Positions 17,834 to 26,254 are shown, counted from the stretch's first letter. The stretch: 64,000 nucleotides of DNA from Mycobacterium sp. GA-1841 (GCF_001954135.1 NZ_MBEQ01000094.1:1-64000); one strand, 5' to 3'. Numbers and translations: made by a program. The notes: a model not told the origin generated them from the letters alone.

Positions 17834-18076
17834 ATGACACGAGCACAGCGTTCCCCCGCGATCTCGATAGCGAATTCGATGACAGGCGTCGCCCGTGGAT
17901 GGTCCGGGAACGACGCCCTCGTCGCCCGGCCGGCCGGGTGGCGGCGCGCGATCGCCGCGATCCGCGCGGCACTGGCGGCCGCGCCACGTCCGCAGTGGAA
18001 ACAGCCCTACTACCCACCGTTGCGGGAAGGTTTCATCGAGGACGCCGCGATGGCCCGAGAGATGTGGCGACTCTGA
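17834..18076 (+). CDS. Small hypothetical protein (80 aa)
   Basis: An 80-residue frame divergent from the LysR gene. The C-terminal half reads WKQPYYPPLREGFIEDAAMA, then REMWRL, with G/C-rich third positions that look coding; the first 20 residues are less convincing and the true start could be an internal codon. No domain, signal peptide or membrane helix is evident. It occupies the place where a lysE exporter would be expected next to an ArgP/LysG regulator but bears no resemblance to one. Confidence 0.5.
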   Translation: MTRAQRSPAISIANSMTGVARGWSGNDALVARPAGWRRAIAAIRAALAAAPRPQWKQPYYPPLREGFIEDAAMAREMWRL

Positions 18077-18142
18077 GGTGTTTGCGGGTTGCGAACATCC
18101 GGCCCCGAAAAATCCAACCCTGGTAGGAGGCGCGGCACCCGC

Positions 18143-19381
18143 TTGACCTTCTACGATCACACCATGCTCGGTGGCATCGCACGCGACATACGGGCGCACG
18201 TGCGCCGGCGGGGTAACGCCCTGCCGGTGGGCTACAACTGGGCCATCGTGTTGTCGTTCGACGCCACGGTGATCGGGGTCGGTGTGGTCGCCATGCTGCA
18301 GCGGCCGGGCGCAGACGCGCCTGCGGGCCTGCTGGCGCTGGCGGTCTGCGTCGCCCCGTTCGCGTTGTTCTACCTTGCCGGCATCGAGTTCAAGGCGCCG
18401 ATCGTGTGGGCCACCTGGTCCGTCGGCGCGGCGGTGTTGTTGTTCGCCACCGCCACTCCCGTGGCCAATGATTTCGCTCCCCTGATCGCCGTGCTGATGG
18501 TCGGTGAGGTTGCTTCGCTGACCGGGGTATGGGGTGGATTTCTGGCATCGCTGTCGGGTGCCACCCTGCTGCTGATCGCCGCGGCACAGCACCGCCTCGA
18601 CGCCCTGCCGCTCTACCTTGGCATCCTCGGGATGGGTTGGTTGGTCGGCTATCTCGTCCACACCCAACAGCAACTCATGCGGCAACAACACGAATCGCAG
18701 GCCGCGCTGGCCCGGCACGCCGCGGCCGACGAGCGCCGGCGGATCGCCCGCGAGGTGCACGACGTCATCGCGCACTCGCTCAGTGTGACCCTGCTGCATG
18801 TGACCGGCGCGCGGCGCGGGCTCCAACAGGACCGCGACATCGACGACGCCGTCGAGGCGTTGGAGCAGGCCGAACGGTTGGGCCGGCAAGCCATGGCCGA
18901 CATCCGCCGTACGGTCGGGCTGCTCGACGGCGCCCCGATGGGAATGGCGCCTGAACCCGGGGTCGACGACATCGCAGGGCTACTGGACGATTTCGTTCGT
19001 GCCGGCTTGAACGTTCGTCACGAGGTCACCGGCCGCACCGAGGCCGTCACGCCCGCCGTCGGCCTGGCGTTGTACCGCATCGCCCAGGAGTCGTTGGCCA
19101 ACATCGCCAAACACGCGCACGACGCAGAAGCCACTGTGCTCCTGCGCATTTCCCGCACGTCGGCGACGCTGACCGTCAGCAACCGGCTCCCGGTACCCGC
19201 CCTCGCCGGACAGCGCGACCTCGGCAGAGAAGGCCGCGGCGTGCGCGGCATGCGTCAGCGCGTCGAACTGCTCGGGGGCATCATCAGCGTCGGCCCCGAC
19301 GACCACGGATGGTCGGTGCGCACGAACATCCCGTTGGACGACACCGATCAGGCACCTCGCGGGTGCCCCTTCGGGTCATGA
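18143..19381 (+). CDS. Sensor histidine kinase, NarL-type (HisKA_3)
   Basis: A 412-residue kinase. Four or more membrane helices fill residues about 30-172, without a large extracellular sensor, followed by a short coiled linker. The HisKA_3 dimerisation domain has ERRRIAREVHDVIAHSLSV with phospho-acceptor H206, and the ATPase domain has LYRIAQESLANIAKHA (N box) and GRGVRGMRQRVELLGG (G box). It should phosphorylate the response regulator encoded next, whose start overlaps its stop (ATGA). I choose TTG 18143, 12 bases after TAGGAGG; ATG 18164 is the alternative and loses seven residues. The signal is unknown. Confidence 0.88.
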   Translation: MTFYDHTMLGGIARDIRAHVRRRGNALPVGYNWAIVLSFDATVIGVGVVAMLQRPGADAPAGLLALAVCVAPFALFYLAGIEFKAPIVWATWSVGAAVLLFATATPVANDFAPLIAVLMVGEVASLTGVWGGFLASLSGATLLLIAAAQHRLDALPLYLGILGMGWLVGYLVHTQQQLMRQQHESQAALARHAAADERRRIAREVHDVIAHSLSVTLLHVTGARRGLQQDRDIDDAVEALEQAERLGRQAMADIRRTVGLLDGAPMGMAPEPGVDDIAGLLDDFVRAGLNVRHEVTGRTEAVTPAVGLALYRIAQESLANIAKHAHDAEATVLLRISRTSATLTVSNRLPVPALAGQRDLGREGRGVRGMRQRVELLGGIISVGPDDHGWSVRTNIPLDDTDQAPRGCPFGS

Positions 19382-20040
19382 CCGGCCCGGCCACCGACGT
19401 CGCCGTAGTGCTGGTCGACGATCAGGATCTGGTGCGCTCCGGTCTGCGGCGGATCCTGCGGCGCAAAGACGGTTTCGCGATCGTCGCGGAATGTGCCGAC
19501 GGGGACGAGGTTCCCGACGCCGTCGCTGCGCACCGCCCCGATGTCGTGGTGATGGATCTGCGGATGAAACGGGTCGACGGGATCGAGGCCACCCGCCAAC
19601 TGACCGCCGACGGCGGACCTCCCGTGCTCGCACTGACCACCTTCAACGACGACGAGTTGCTCTCGGGTGCCCTGCGCGCCGGAGCCAGCGGATTCGTCCT
19701 CAAGGACTCCTCGGCCGAAGAGTTGATCCGGGCGGTGCGCGCCGTGGCCCAGGGCGACAGCTATCTCGACCCCGCGGTGACCGCCCGGGTGCTCAGCACC
19801 TACCGCAAATCGGCCGAGCCCCGCCGCAGCGCTGCCGTCGGTGATCTCACCGCGCGCGAACTCGACGTGTTGACGTTGATCGCCAAGGGACGGTCGAACA
19901 CGGAGATCGCCGAGGAGCTGAGCATCTCCGGACTCACGGTCAAGAGCCACATCGGCCACATCTTCATCAAGCTCGACCTCCGTGACCGCGCCGCCGCGAT
20001 CATCCACGCCTACGACACCGGACTGGTCGCACCTCAGTGA
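19378..20040 (+). CDS. NarL/LuxR-type response regulator
   Basis: A 220-residue response regulator. The receiver domain (residues about 7-122) has the acidic pair in VLVDDQDLVRSGL, phospho-acceptor D60 (VVVMDLRMKRVDGIE) and K109 (GFVLKDSSAEEL). The LuxR helix-turn-helix is at about 155-210 (LTARELDVLTLIAKGRSNTE, LTVKSHIGHIFIKLDLRDR). It is translationally coupled to the kinase by a 4-bp overlap and surely acts with it. The Crp-type gene begins 106 bp later on the same strand, which may reflect shared control but is not proof of an operon. Confidence 0.93.
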   Translation: MTGPATDVAVVLVDDQDLVRSGLRRILRRKDGFAIVAECADGDEVPDAVAAHRPDVVVMDLRMKRVDGIEATRQLTADGGPPVLALTTFNDDELLSGALRAGASGFVLKDSSAEELIRAVRAVAQGDSYLDPAVTARVLSTYRKSAEPRRSAAVGDLTARELDVLTLIAKGRSNTEIAEELSISGLTVKSHIGHIFIKLDLRDRAAAIIHAYDTGLVAPQ

Positions 20041-20146
20041 TCGGGTTCACACCGTCCTTGTAAGGTAGATAGCCAGTCGTAGTTGTTGTACAACCTGCGC
20101 AAACGTGACGAGCAGCCGAGTGCGGCGCATTGACCGAGGGGGAACC

Positions 20147-20821
20147 ATGAACGAAGTGCTGGCCCGCGCCGGCATCTTCCAAGGGGTGTCGCCCGATGCC
20201 GTGGCCGCGCTCGTCAAGCAGTTGGAGCCGGTGACGTTCCGCCGCGGCCAGGTGGTGTTCGTCGAGGGCGAGCCCGGTGACACGTTGTACATCATCACCG
20301 CAGGCAAGGTGAAGATCGGCCGCAAGTCCGCCGACGGACGCGACAGCCTGATCACGCTGATGGGCCCGTCGGACATGTTCGGCGAGTTGGCGATCTTCGA
20401 TCCCGGCCCGCGCACGTCGACGGTGACCGCGCTGACCGAGGTGAAAACGGTCGTGATGAGCCGGGTGGTGCTGCGGGGGTGGATCGCCGATCGGCCCGAG
20501 ATCGCCGAGCAGCTGTTGCGCGTGCTGGCCCGGCGGTTGCGTCGCACCAATGACAATTTGTCCGACCTCATCTTCACCGATGTGCCGGGCCGGGTGGCCA
20601 AGCAGCTGCTCTACCTCGCGCAGCGGTTCGGCAGCCGGGACGGCACCGCGCTACGGGTCGATCACGAGCTGACCCAGGAAGAGATCGCCCAGCTGGTGGG
20701 GTCCTCGCGCGAGACCGTCAACAAGGCGCTGTCGGACTTCGCCCAGCGCGGTTGGATCCGGGTCCAGGGCCGCAGCATTCTGATCGACAACGCCGAGCGG
20801 TTGGCCAAACGCGCACACTGA
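20147..20821 (+). CDS. Crp/Fnr-family cAMP-receptor-type regulator
   Basis: A 224-residue regulator, the same length as mycobacterial Crp (Rv3676) and matching it along its length from memory. The cyclic-nucleotide domain has [23 protein letters not shown] and the phosphate-binding cassette [18 protein letters not shown] (residues about 78-95). The helix-turn-helix is [21 protein letters not shown] (split about 173-193). It should bind DNA at TGTGA-N6-TCACA-like sites, modulated by cAMP. M. smegmatis is known to hold two Crp paralogues, and this location beside non-nth genes suggests the second one. The start ATG 20147 has GAGGGGGA just upstream; the frame open to 20105 has none. Confidence 0.9.
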   Translation: MNEVLARAGIFQGVSPDAVAALVKQLEPVTFRRGQVVFVEGEPGDTLYIITAGKVKIGRKSADGRDSLITLMGPSDMFGELAIFDPGPRTSTVTALTEVKTVVMSRVVLRGWIADRPEIAEQLLRVLARRLRRTNDNLSDLIFTDVPGRVAKQLLYLAQRFGSRDGTALRVDHELTQEEIAQLVGSSRETVNKALSDFAQRGWIRVQGRSILIDNAERLAKRAH

Positions 20822-20843
20822 GAACGTGAGCAGCCATACATTG

Positions 20844-20855
20844 TTAGTGCCCTAA
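20844..20855 (+). promoter_or_regulatory. Operator candidate before the OhrR-like marR gene
   Basis: TTAG-TGCC-CTAA is a perfect inverted repeat, followed at 20860-20865 by TAGGCT, a possible -10 box, only 12 bp before the start codon. This suggests a very short leader and autoregulation by the MarR protein. Confidence 0.45.
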
Positions 20856-20876
20856 CTATTAGGCTACTTTCTGAGG

Positions 20877-21386
20877 ATGACCACGGCGTCTGCCGCTCCT
20901 CCCATCCCGGCGAATGAGGCCGACCCGCTCGCCCTCGAGCGCCAGGTGTGCTTCGCGCTGGCCGTCAGCAACCGAGCCGTGTTGGCCGTGTACCGCCCGC
21001 TGCTCGAACCCCTCGGCCTGACCCATCCGCAATACCTCGTGATGCTGGCGCTGTGGGATCACCTGCGGTCCGACGCCGGAGGCACCCCGCCGCTGTCGGT
21101 CAAGCAGATCGCCGCCGCCTTGCAGCTCGATTCGGCGACGCTGTCCCCGATGCTCAAACGGCTCGAAACTCTCGGCCTGCTCACCCGCAGCCGCCGGGCC
21201 GGCGATGAGCGTGCGACCGACGTCGTCCTCACCGAAGCCGGCGTCGCCCTGCGCGAGCGGGCATTGGCCATCCCGCCGGCCGTCGTCGCGCGGCTGGGCG
21301 TCGACCTCGCCGAACTCGAAGAACTGCACCGAGTGCTGACCCGCATCAATTCGGCCGCGCTTGCGGCCAACTCGCTCACCGACTGA
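20877..21386 (+). CDS. MarR-family regulator, OhrR-like
   Basis: A 169-residue MarR protein. C25 in the segment LERQVCFALAVSNRAV sits where OhrR proteins keep the peroxide-sensing cysteine. The winged helix region contains LSVKQIAAALQLDSATLSPM and the wing RSRRAGDERATDVVLTEAG. OhrR represses an organic hydroperoxide reductase gene until oxidised. No ohr/osmC gene is adjacent; the nearest OsmC-family gene is at 14720. A DUF5313 gene follows after 14 bp and is probably co-transcribed. An inverted repeat TTAG-N4-CTAA lies just upstream. Confidence 0.87.
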   Translation: MTTASAAPPIPANEADPLALERQVCFALAVSNRAVLAVYRPLLEPLGLTHPQYLVMLALWDHLRSDAGGTPPLSVKQIAAALQLDSATLSPMLKRLETLGLLTRSRRAGDERATDVVLTEAGVALRERALAIPPAVVARLGVDLAELEELHRVLTRINSAALAANSLTD

Positions 21387-21400
21387 CAACAGGAGCCCTC

Positions 21401-21829
21401 ATGGCCGGCCAGAAAACCAAGGACCGCCCCAATCCCTTTCAGTACCTCGCGTATTGCTACGGCAAGCGGCTGCCGGATTCGATGCGTGACTGGGTCGCTC
21501 ACGACCTCGCCGATCACGGCGCGGTGCGCCGACACCTCATCCGGATGGCGATCCCGCCGCTGTTCGTGCTCGCGCCGCTGTGGCTGCTGCCCGCCTCCCT
21601 GTACGTCCACATCGAGATGACCGTGCCGATCTACATCTGGGCCATCTTGATGGCGCTCGCGCTCAACAAGATCTGGCGACGGCACCGGCTGGCCCAGCAC
21701 GGCCTGGACCCCAACCTGGTCGACGAGATCAAGTACAAGAAGAACCAGCGGATGCACGAGGACTACGTCCGGCGGTTCGGACCACGCCCGGAATCCTCGA
21801 AGTACCAGTCCAACAGCAGTCCGTTCTAG
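21401..21829 (+). CDS. DUF5313 membrane protein
   Basis: A 142-residue protein with the mycobacterial DUF5313 pattern: N-terminal NPFQYLAYCYGKRLPDSMRDWV, two membrane helices in the middle (PPLFVLAPLWLLPASLYVHI and VPIYIWAILMALALN) and a charged C-terminal tail with NQRMHEDYVRRFGPR. Function is unknown. AGGAG is well placed before ATG 21401. It follows the OhrR-like gene closely and ends 12 bp before the long palindrome in front of the GntR gene. Confidence 0.85.
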   Translation: MAGQKTKDRPNPFQYLAYCYGKRLPDSMRDWVAHDLADHGAVRRHLIRMAIPPLFVLAPLWLLPASLYVHIEMTVPIYIWAILMALALNKIWRRHRLAQHGLDPNLVDEIKYKKNQRMHEDYVRRFGPRPESSKYQSNSSPF

Positions 21830-21841
21830 CGTTCAGCCTGG

Positions 21842-21881
21842 CCATACCCCTTGCATGCAAGCTTGCATGCAAGGGGTATGG
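21842..21881. promoter_or_regulatory. Perfect 40-bp palindrome, operator of the GntR-MFS operon
   Basis: Positions 21842-21861 are exactly complementary in reverse to 21862-21881. Inside it TTGCATGCAA occurs twice (21851-21860 and 21863-21872), each copy itself palindromic and separated by GC; the outer arms are CCATACCCC and GGGGTATGG. The palindrome ends nine bases before the GTG start of the GntR gene and includes the AAGGGG that would serve as ribosome binding site, so it could act as double operator and, in RNA, as a hairpin hiding the start. Confidence 0.85.
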
Positions 21882-21890
21882 TGGTTTTCC

Positions 21891-22532
21891 GTGGATGAGA
21901 AGTCGAGCAACAGCCAACGCGTCTACCGGATGACCAAGGACCAGATCCTGTCCGGGGAAGTCCGCGGCGGCCAGCTGCTCAGCGAAGTAGAGGTGGCCAC
22001 GCAGCTCGGCGTCAGCCGCACGCCGGTGCACGAGGCGTTTCTGCGGCTGGCCGCCGAGGACTTCCTCGATCTGGTGCCCCGTCGCGGCGCCGTCGTCGTC
22101 CCCGTCTCCGCCCAGGAGGCCACCGACCTGCTGGAGATGCGCCTGGCGTTGGAGACCGCGGCGGTGCGCCGCCTCTGCCGGACACCGGAATCGATCGATG
22201 CGCTGTTCGGTGAACTGACCGAGTTGGTCGAGCGGCAGCGGCACGGCGCGGCGATCGGTGACGCCGATCAGTTCGCCGCCGCCGACGATGCCTTTCACCG
22301 CCGGATCGTCCAGGTCGCGGGCAACACCATCGCCGGGCGCTTCTACGGTTCGCTCAGCGACCGGCAGCGTCGGATGATGGCCGACGCCGCCCGTTCGGAC
22401 TCCGCGCGGCTGACCGAACTGATCGGCGAACATGCCGAGTTGGCCGACACCATCGGCCGGCGTGATGTGGCCGGTTTCGAGGCGGCACTGCTGGCCCATT
22501 TGGAAGCCACCTACCGGGTGGTGCTGGCATGA
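21891..22532 (+). CDS. GntR-family regulator, FCD type
   Basis: A 213-residue GntR regulator. The winged helix (VYRMTKDQILSGEVRGGQLL, then VATQLGVSRTPVHEAFLRL) is followed by the all-helical FCD ligand domain (residues about 75-205) with metal-binding-type residues in MRLALETAAVRRL, AADDAFHRRIVQ and EHAELADTI. The start is GTG 21891, right after the 40-bp palindrome; the open frame upstream merely reads the palindrome. It overlaps the MFS gene by 4 bp, so regulator and transporter form one operon, and the ligand is probably the transported compound, likely a carboxylate. Confidence 0.9.
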   Translation: MDEKSSNSQRVYRMTKDQILSGEVRGGQLLSEVEVATQLGVSRTPVHEAFLRLAAEDFLDLVPRRGAVVVPVSAQEATDLLEMRLALETAAVRRLCRTPESIDALFGELTELVERQRHGAAIGDADQFAAADDAFHRRIVQVAGNTIAGRFYGSLSDRQRRMMADAARSDSARLTELIGEHAELADTIGRRDVAGFEAALLAHLEATYRVVLA

Positions 22533-23788
22533 CCGCTGTCGCAACAGAATTCGAGTACCACGCGCCACAACGGCACCGCATGCCGCCGTGGCTCGCGGTG
22601 GCCATCGCGGTCTTCTGCATCGGGTGGGGCGGAAACCAGTTCACCCCACTGCTGATCGCCTATGCGCAGCATTCGGGCTACACGCGGGTCGATGTCGACA
22701 TCTTGCTGGGCGCCTACGTGCTCGGCCTGATCCCGGGCCTGTTGATCGCCTCGACACTGTCAGATCGCCACGGTCGGCGAAATGTCATGGCCGCCGGCGT
22801 GATCAGTGCTGCCCTGGGCAGCGTGGTCCTGGCGATCGGCGATTACTGGGGCTTTGGGCCCCTGTTCGTCGGCCGGCTGTTCAGCGGCGTGGCCGTCGGG
22901 ATCGCGATGGCAGTGGGCTCGGCCTGGATCGCCGAACTGTCCCGACCGCCCTATGACGACGCGTCTTCCGGTGCCGGTGCCCGTCGCGCGTCGATCTGCC
23001 TGTCGTTGGGCTTCGGGGTCGGGCCGCTGTGCGCGGGGCTGCTCACCGTGTACGCGCCGCTGCCGCTCGTGCTGACGTACCTCGTGCACGCTGCGCTGTG
23101 CGTGCCGGTGCTGTGGGCGGTGTGGAATCGCACCGTCGAGACGCGCGTCCATACAACCGACCGACCGTTCCTCGACGGCCTCAAAGTGCCCGCAGCCGCA
23201 CACCGCCGGTTCCTGCATGTCGTTGTGCCCATGGCGCCGTGGATCTTTGGCTCAGCGGCCGTCGCCTACGCCGTGGTGCCGGCTCTGGTCGCCGATCGGC
23301 TCGGCTCCTGGGCACTGCTCTACACCGTGGGACTGACCGTGCTGACGCTGGGCTGCGGCGTGCTGATCCAACCGGTCGCACGACGCCTCGACGACGTCTC
23401 CAGCTCGCGCGCCGTGGTGGTGTCGATGGCCTTGATGACGCTGGGCATCTTCGCCGCGGTGGCCACCGCCGTCACCGGATCGCCAATCATCGCCGCACTC
23501 GTGGCGATGCTGCTCGGCAGCGCGTACGGCATCGCGATCGTCTCGGGACTCCTTGAAATCCAACGCATCTCACCGCCCGACGAGCTGGCCGGCATCTCCG
23601 GGGTGTACTACTCGCTGGCCTATCTGGGGTTCCTGCTGCCGGCGGTGTTGGCCGCGCTGGCGCACTGGTTCAGCTACCCGGTGATGCTCTCCGCGGTCGG
23701 GGTGTTGGCGGTTGTCTGCACCGCGGTCTGTGCGTCGGGATGGGCCAAACACCTGTCGCCGCGCACACCCGCCCGCCGGGTGAGGTAA
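22529..23788 (+). CDS. MFS transporter under GntR control
   Basis: A 419-residue major facilitator with twelve predicted helices. The loop 2-3 motif is LIASTLSDRHGRRNVMAAG, and the GNQFTPLLIAY stretch in helix 1 is typical of this MFS subgroup. It is translationally coupled to the GntR gene by ATGA overlap, so expression probably answers to the GntR ligand. Direction of transport and substrate are not readable. Its last 115 bp overlap the convergent membrane-protein gene at 23674-24519, unusually long for two real genes; the C-terminal end SPRTPARRVR is polar and could tolerate it. Confidence 0.88.
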   Translation: MTAVATEFEYHAPQRHRMPPWLAVAIAVFCIGWGGNQFTPLLIAYAQHSGYTRVDVDILLGAYVLGLIPGLLIASTLSDRHGRRNVMAAGVISAALGSVVLAIGDYWGFGPLFVGRLFSGVAVGIAMAVGSAWIAELSRPPYDDASSGAGARRASICLSLGFGVGPLCAGLLTVYAPLPLVLTYLVHAALCVPVLWAVWNRTVETRVHTTDRPFLDGLKVPAAAHRRFLHVVVPMAPWIFGSAAVAYAVVPALVADRLGSWALLYTVGLTVLTLGCGVLIQPVARRLDDVSSSRAVVVSMALMTLGIFAAVATAVTGSPIIAALVAMLLGSAYGIAIVSGLLEIQRISPPDELAGISGVYYSLAYLGFLLPAVLAALAHWFSYPVMLSAVGVLAVVCTAVCASGWAKHLSPRTPARRVR

Positions 23789-24519
23789 TCGATCTGCAGA
23801 TAGATCGCGTAGAGCACCAGCGGCGGCAGGACGATGAAGGGGACGTTCTCGCCGATGAACTTGAAACAGAAGCCGAACGCACCTTGCCCGATGTTCTCGA
23901 ACCCCGCGCCCACCTCGCTCAGAAAGTAGACCGCGGTGCTGCTCGTCAGTACCGCGATGCCGGCGAACGCCACCCACAGGCACCGGATTCGCGACTCGAC
24001 GGACAGGTTTGAGCGCACGAGCCTGGTCCACATCACGAACACGGTCGCCCCGGTGGTCACGCCCACGACCTCCAGCGCGAAGATCCACGGATTGCCGCTG
24101 ACGTAGCGGGTGTCGGCCAGACCGTACTGCCACCACAGCCACTTCCATCCGGGGTCGTCGGTGGGTGCCCACAGCCCGAGGGGATGTCCGATCAGGAACA
24201 CCAACTCGTAGCCGATCTGGCTTCCGGCGGTGAAGGGAATGTAGAACAGCGTGAGTTCCGCTGCCTTGCTGACGCGGGTGCGCGTCTCCCCCGGCGCGCT
24301 CCACAGGATCACGAACGGCAACAACATGACCGGGATACCGAAGACCAGGTTGGCAATGACGTCCACCGTGAACGTGGGCGGGATGAGATGCACGCTGACC
24401 GCGACGGTCAGGAGCACGAACATCGCGCCGACGAACAAGCCGGTGGCGGTGTAGATCCGCAGCCGGTGTGGGGCCCACGGCTTGGCGAAGTCGATGTCAG
24501 GGTCGAGCACCGTCGTCAT
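23674..24519 (-). CDS. Polytopic membrane protein, family not recognised
   Basis: A 281-residue protein with about seven membrane helices. Conserved-looking polar residues lie inside helices (IPFTAGSQIGYELVFLIGHP and EVVGVTTGATVFVMWTRL), which recalls EXPERA/emopamil-binding-type sterol proteins, but I cannot assign it with confidence. The start ATG 24519 has GAAGGTGG upstream; an in-frame codon at 24543 is possible. The final 35 residues (TRRAGVRGDRCLAHPDAQ and on) overlap the end of the MFS gene on the other strand and look non-conserved, so the stop may have drifted outward. Confidence 0.7.
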   Translation of the reverse strand: MTTVLDPDIDFAKPWAPHRLRIYTATGLFVGAMFVLLTVAVSVHLIPPTFTVDVIANLVFGIPVMLLPFVILWSAPGETRTRVSKAAELTLFYIPFTAGSQIGYELVFLIGHPLGLWAPTDDPGWKWLWWQYGLADTRYVSGNPWIFALEVVGVTTGATVFVMWTRLVRSNLSVESRIRCLWVAFAGIAVLTSSTAVYFLSEVGAGFENIGQGAFGFCFKFIGENVPFIVLPPLVLYAIYLQIDYLTRRAGVRGDRCLAHPDAQTAVQTTANTPTAESITG

Positions 24520-24635
24520 CGCAGCCACCTTCGTCAATGTCAACTACTTGTGATTGTGGGCAGCCTATACCGCGGCGCCGTCGGGTCACGGGTTATTACG
24601 TGTCAGGCTCCCGGCGCCGGGCTACCGTCGGTCTG

Positions 24636-26054
24636 GTGACGGCGTCAGGATCGCGACTCACCCGGCTGCGCGCCGTCGGCACCGTGTTGCTCATGCTTAC
24701 CGCGGTCACGTCATGCGGACAGCCGACGCCCCCACCGTCAGCCACAAACGCACCGGTGACGACAACGACCACCACGACCGCTGCGGCCACGACGGAAGCC
24801 GTCGTCCCCGGTGCAGGTGATTTCACGGCGATCCCCCGGCTCGTCGACGACGCCATCGCCGCACATCGGTTGCCCGGCGCGGTCATCCAGATCGGGCATG
24901 CCGGCCACATCGTCTTCCGGCAGGCGTTCGGCTCGCGCAAACTGCCCGGCGAGCCCGGCCTCGACGGGGTGCCGGCGCCCGCGGAGCCGATGACCGAGGA
25001 CACGATCTTCGATCTGGCCTCGTTGTCGAAGAGCATCGCGACGACGACGGCGTTCATGCAGCTCTACGATCAGGGCAAGGTGCAGCTCGATGAACCCGTG
25101 CAGACCTACCTGCCGGACTTCAATCCGACCGGTGACCCGCGTCGCGCGCAGGTCACGATTCGGATGGTGCTCACCCACACCTCAGGCATCGCAGGTGATT
25201 TGAGCCTGGACGGCCCGTGGGGTCTCGACAAGGCCGACAAAGCCGAGGGAATTCACCGCGCGCTCGGGGCGTGGGTGGTGTTCGAACCTGGCGAGCAGTT
25301 CCACTATTCCGATATCGGCTTCATCCTGATCGGCGCGATCATCGAGAAGATCACGGGCCAAACGCTGGACACCTATGTGCAGGGCAACGTCTTCACACCA
25401 CTCGGCATGACCGACACGCATTACCTTCCCGCGGCCAAAGCCTGTGGGCCGCATCAGATCCGGGGCAACGCAATCGCCTTCGATCCGCACGCAGCCGAGG
25501 CCGAGGAGTGTCCGTCGGGCACGTGGAGCACCGATCTGCTGCGACGCGTCGCACCGACCGCGCTCGACGAGGACACCCCGGGCCTCAACCCCGACTACGG
25601 ATATCCGCTTCGCGGCACCGTGCACGACCCGACGGCGCGCCGCATGGGCGGGGTGGCCGGCAGCGCCGGGGTGTTCTCGACAGTCGACGACCTGGGCCGG
25701 TTCGCCCGCGCCCTGCTCGATCGTCGTGCCGGCCGGCCGAGCCCGTTTCCGCTGAAACAGCCGACCGTGGAGTTGATGACGACGCCCCAGCAGCCCGGGC
25801 ATACCAAGGATCTACGGGGCTTCGGCTGGGATATCGACACCGCTCATTCCGCGCCGCGCGGGCAGATCTTCCCGATCGGGAGTTTCGGCCACACCGGCTT
25901 CACCGGGGTCACGCTGTGGATGGATCCGGGGTCGGACACGTACGTGGTCGTCTTGGCGAATGTGATACATCAGCGCGGCGGCCCGCCGATCGTCGGGTTG
26001 AGCGGTGACATCGCCACCGAGGCCGCCCGGGCGCTGCATCTGTACGGCCACTGA
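24636..26054 (+). CDS. Serine hydrolase lipoprotein, beta-lactamase/esterase (class C) fold
   Basis: A 472-residue exported protein. A signal peptide with lipobox LTAVTSCG puts the lipid on C27, followed by a Thr-rich linker (eight threonines and alanines, residues about 41-52). The catalytic SxxK is S129-LS-K132 (FDLASLSKSIA), the tyrosine motif is YSD (FHYSDIGFILIG) and the third box is HTG (SFGHTGFTGVTLW). This is the penicillin-binding/esterase group (EstB-like) rather than a true AmpC. It probably hydrolyses an ester or peptide in the envelope. GTG 24636 is chosen because the signal peptide begins there; the upstream frame runs through the divergent promoter. Confidence 0.88.
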   Translation: MTASGSRLTRLRAVGTVLLMLTAVTSCGQPTPPPSATNAPVTTTTTTTAAATTEAVVPGAGDFTAIPRLVDDAIAAHRLPGAVIQIGHAGHIVFRQAFGSRKLPGEPGLDGVPAPAEPMTEDTIFDLASLSKSIATTTAFMQLYDQGKVQLDEPVQTYLPDFNPTGDPRRAQVTIRMVLTHTSGIAGDLSLDGPWGLDKADKAEGIHRALGAWVVFEPGEQFHYSDIGFILIGAIIEKITGQTLDTYVQGNVFTPLGMTDTHYLPAAKACGPHQIRGNAIAFDPHAAEAEECPSGTWSTDLLRRVAPTALDEDTPGLNPDYGYPLRGTVHDPTARRMGGVAGSAGVFSTVDDLGRFARALLDRRAGRPSPFPLKQPTVELMTTPQQPGHTKDLRGFGWDIDTAHSAPRGQIFPIGSFGHTGFTGVTLWMDPGSDTYVVVLANVIHQRGGPPIVGLSGDIATEAARALHLYGH

Positions 26055-26062
26055 ACGCCGGG

Positions 26063-26254
26063 TCAGTACTTGCGATCGCCTTCACTGTCATCGAAGAACG
26101 CCCAGTCACCGTCGGCCGAGAGCACCTCCATGCGCCAGCCCAGCTCGGGCTCGGCCTTCTGGTCGACAAACCAGGCGTGGGCGTCGTCGGCGCTCTCGAT
26201 GTCCTTCGTGTCGACGACTTCGCCCTTGGGATTGAGAACTCGATAGGTAGCCAT
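26063..26254 (-). CDS. Small conserved-type hypothetical protein (63 aa)
   Basis: A 63-residue acidic protein, MATYRVLNPKGEVVDTKDIE at the start and GDWAFFDDSEGDRKY at the end. The regular alternation suggests a small beta-sheet with one helix (SADDAHAWFVDQKA). No known domain is recognised. It sits eight bp after the convergent hydrolase stop and is compositionally like real coding sequence. Confidence 0.68.
   Translation of the reverse strand: MATYRVLNPKGEVVDTKDIESADDAHAWFVDQKAEPELGWRMEVLSADGDWAFFDDSEGDRKY

Noticed and set aside
24636-26054. Reading the serine hydrolase as an AmpC-type resistance beta-lactamase
   Set aside because: The tyrosine and third-box motifs (YSD, HTG) are those of EstB-like esterases and D-peptidase-like proteins, so a resistance role is not supported.
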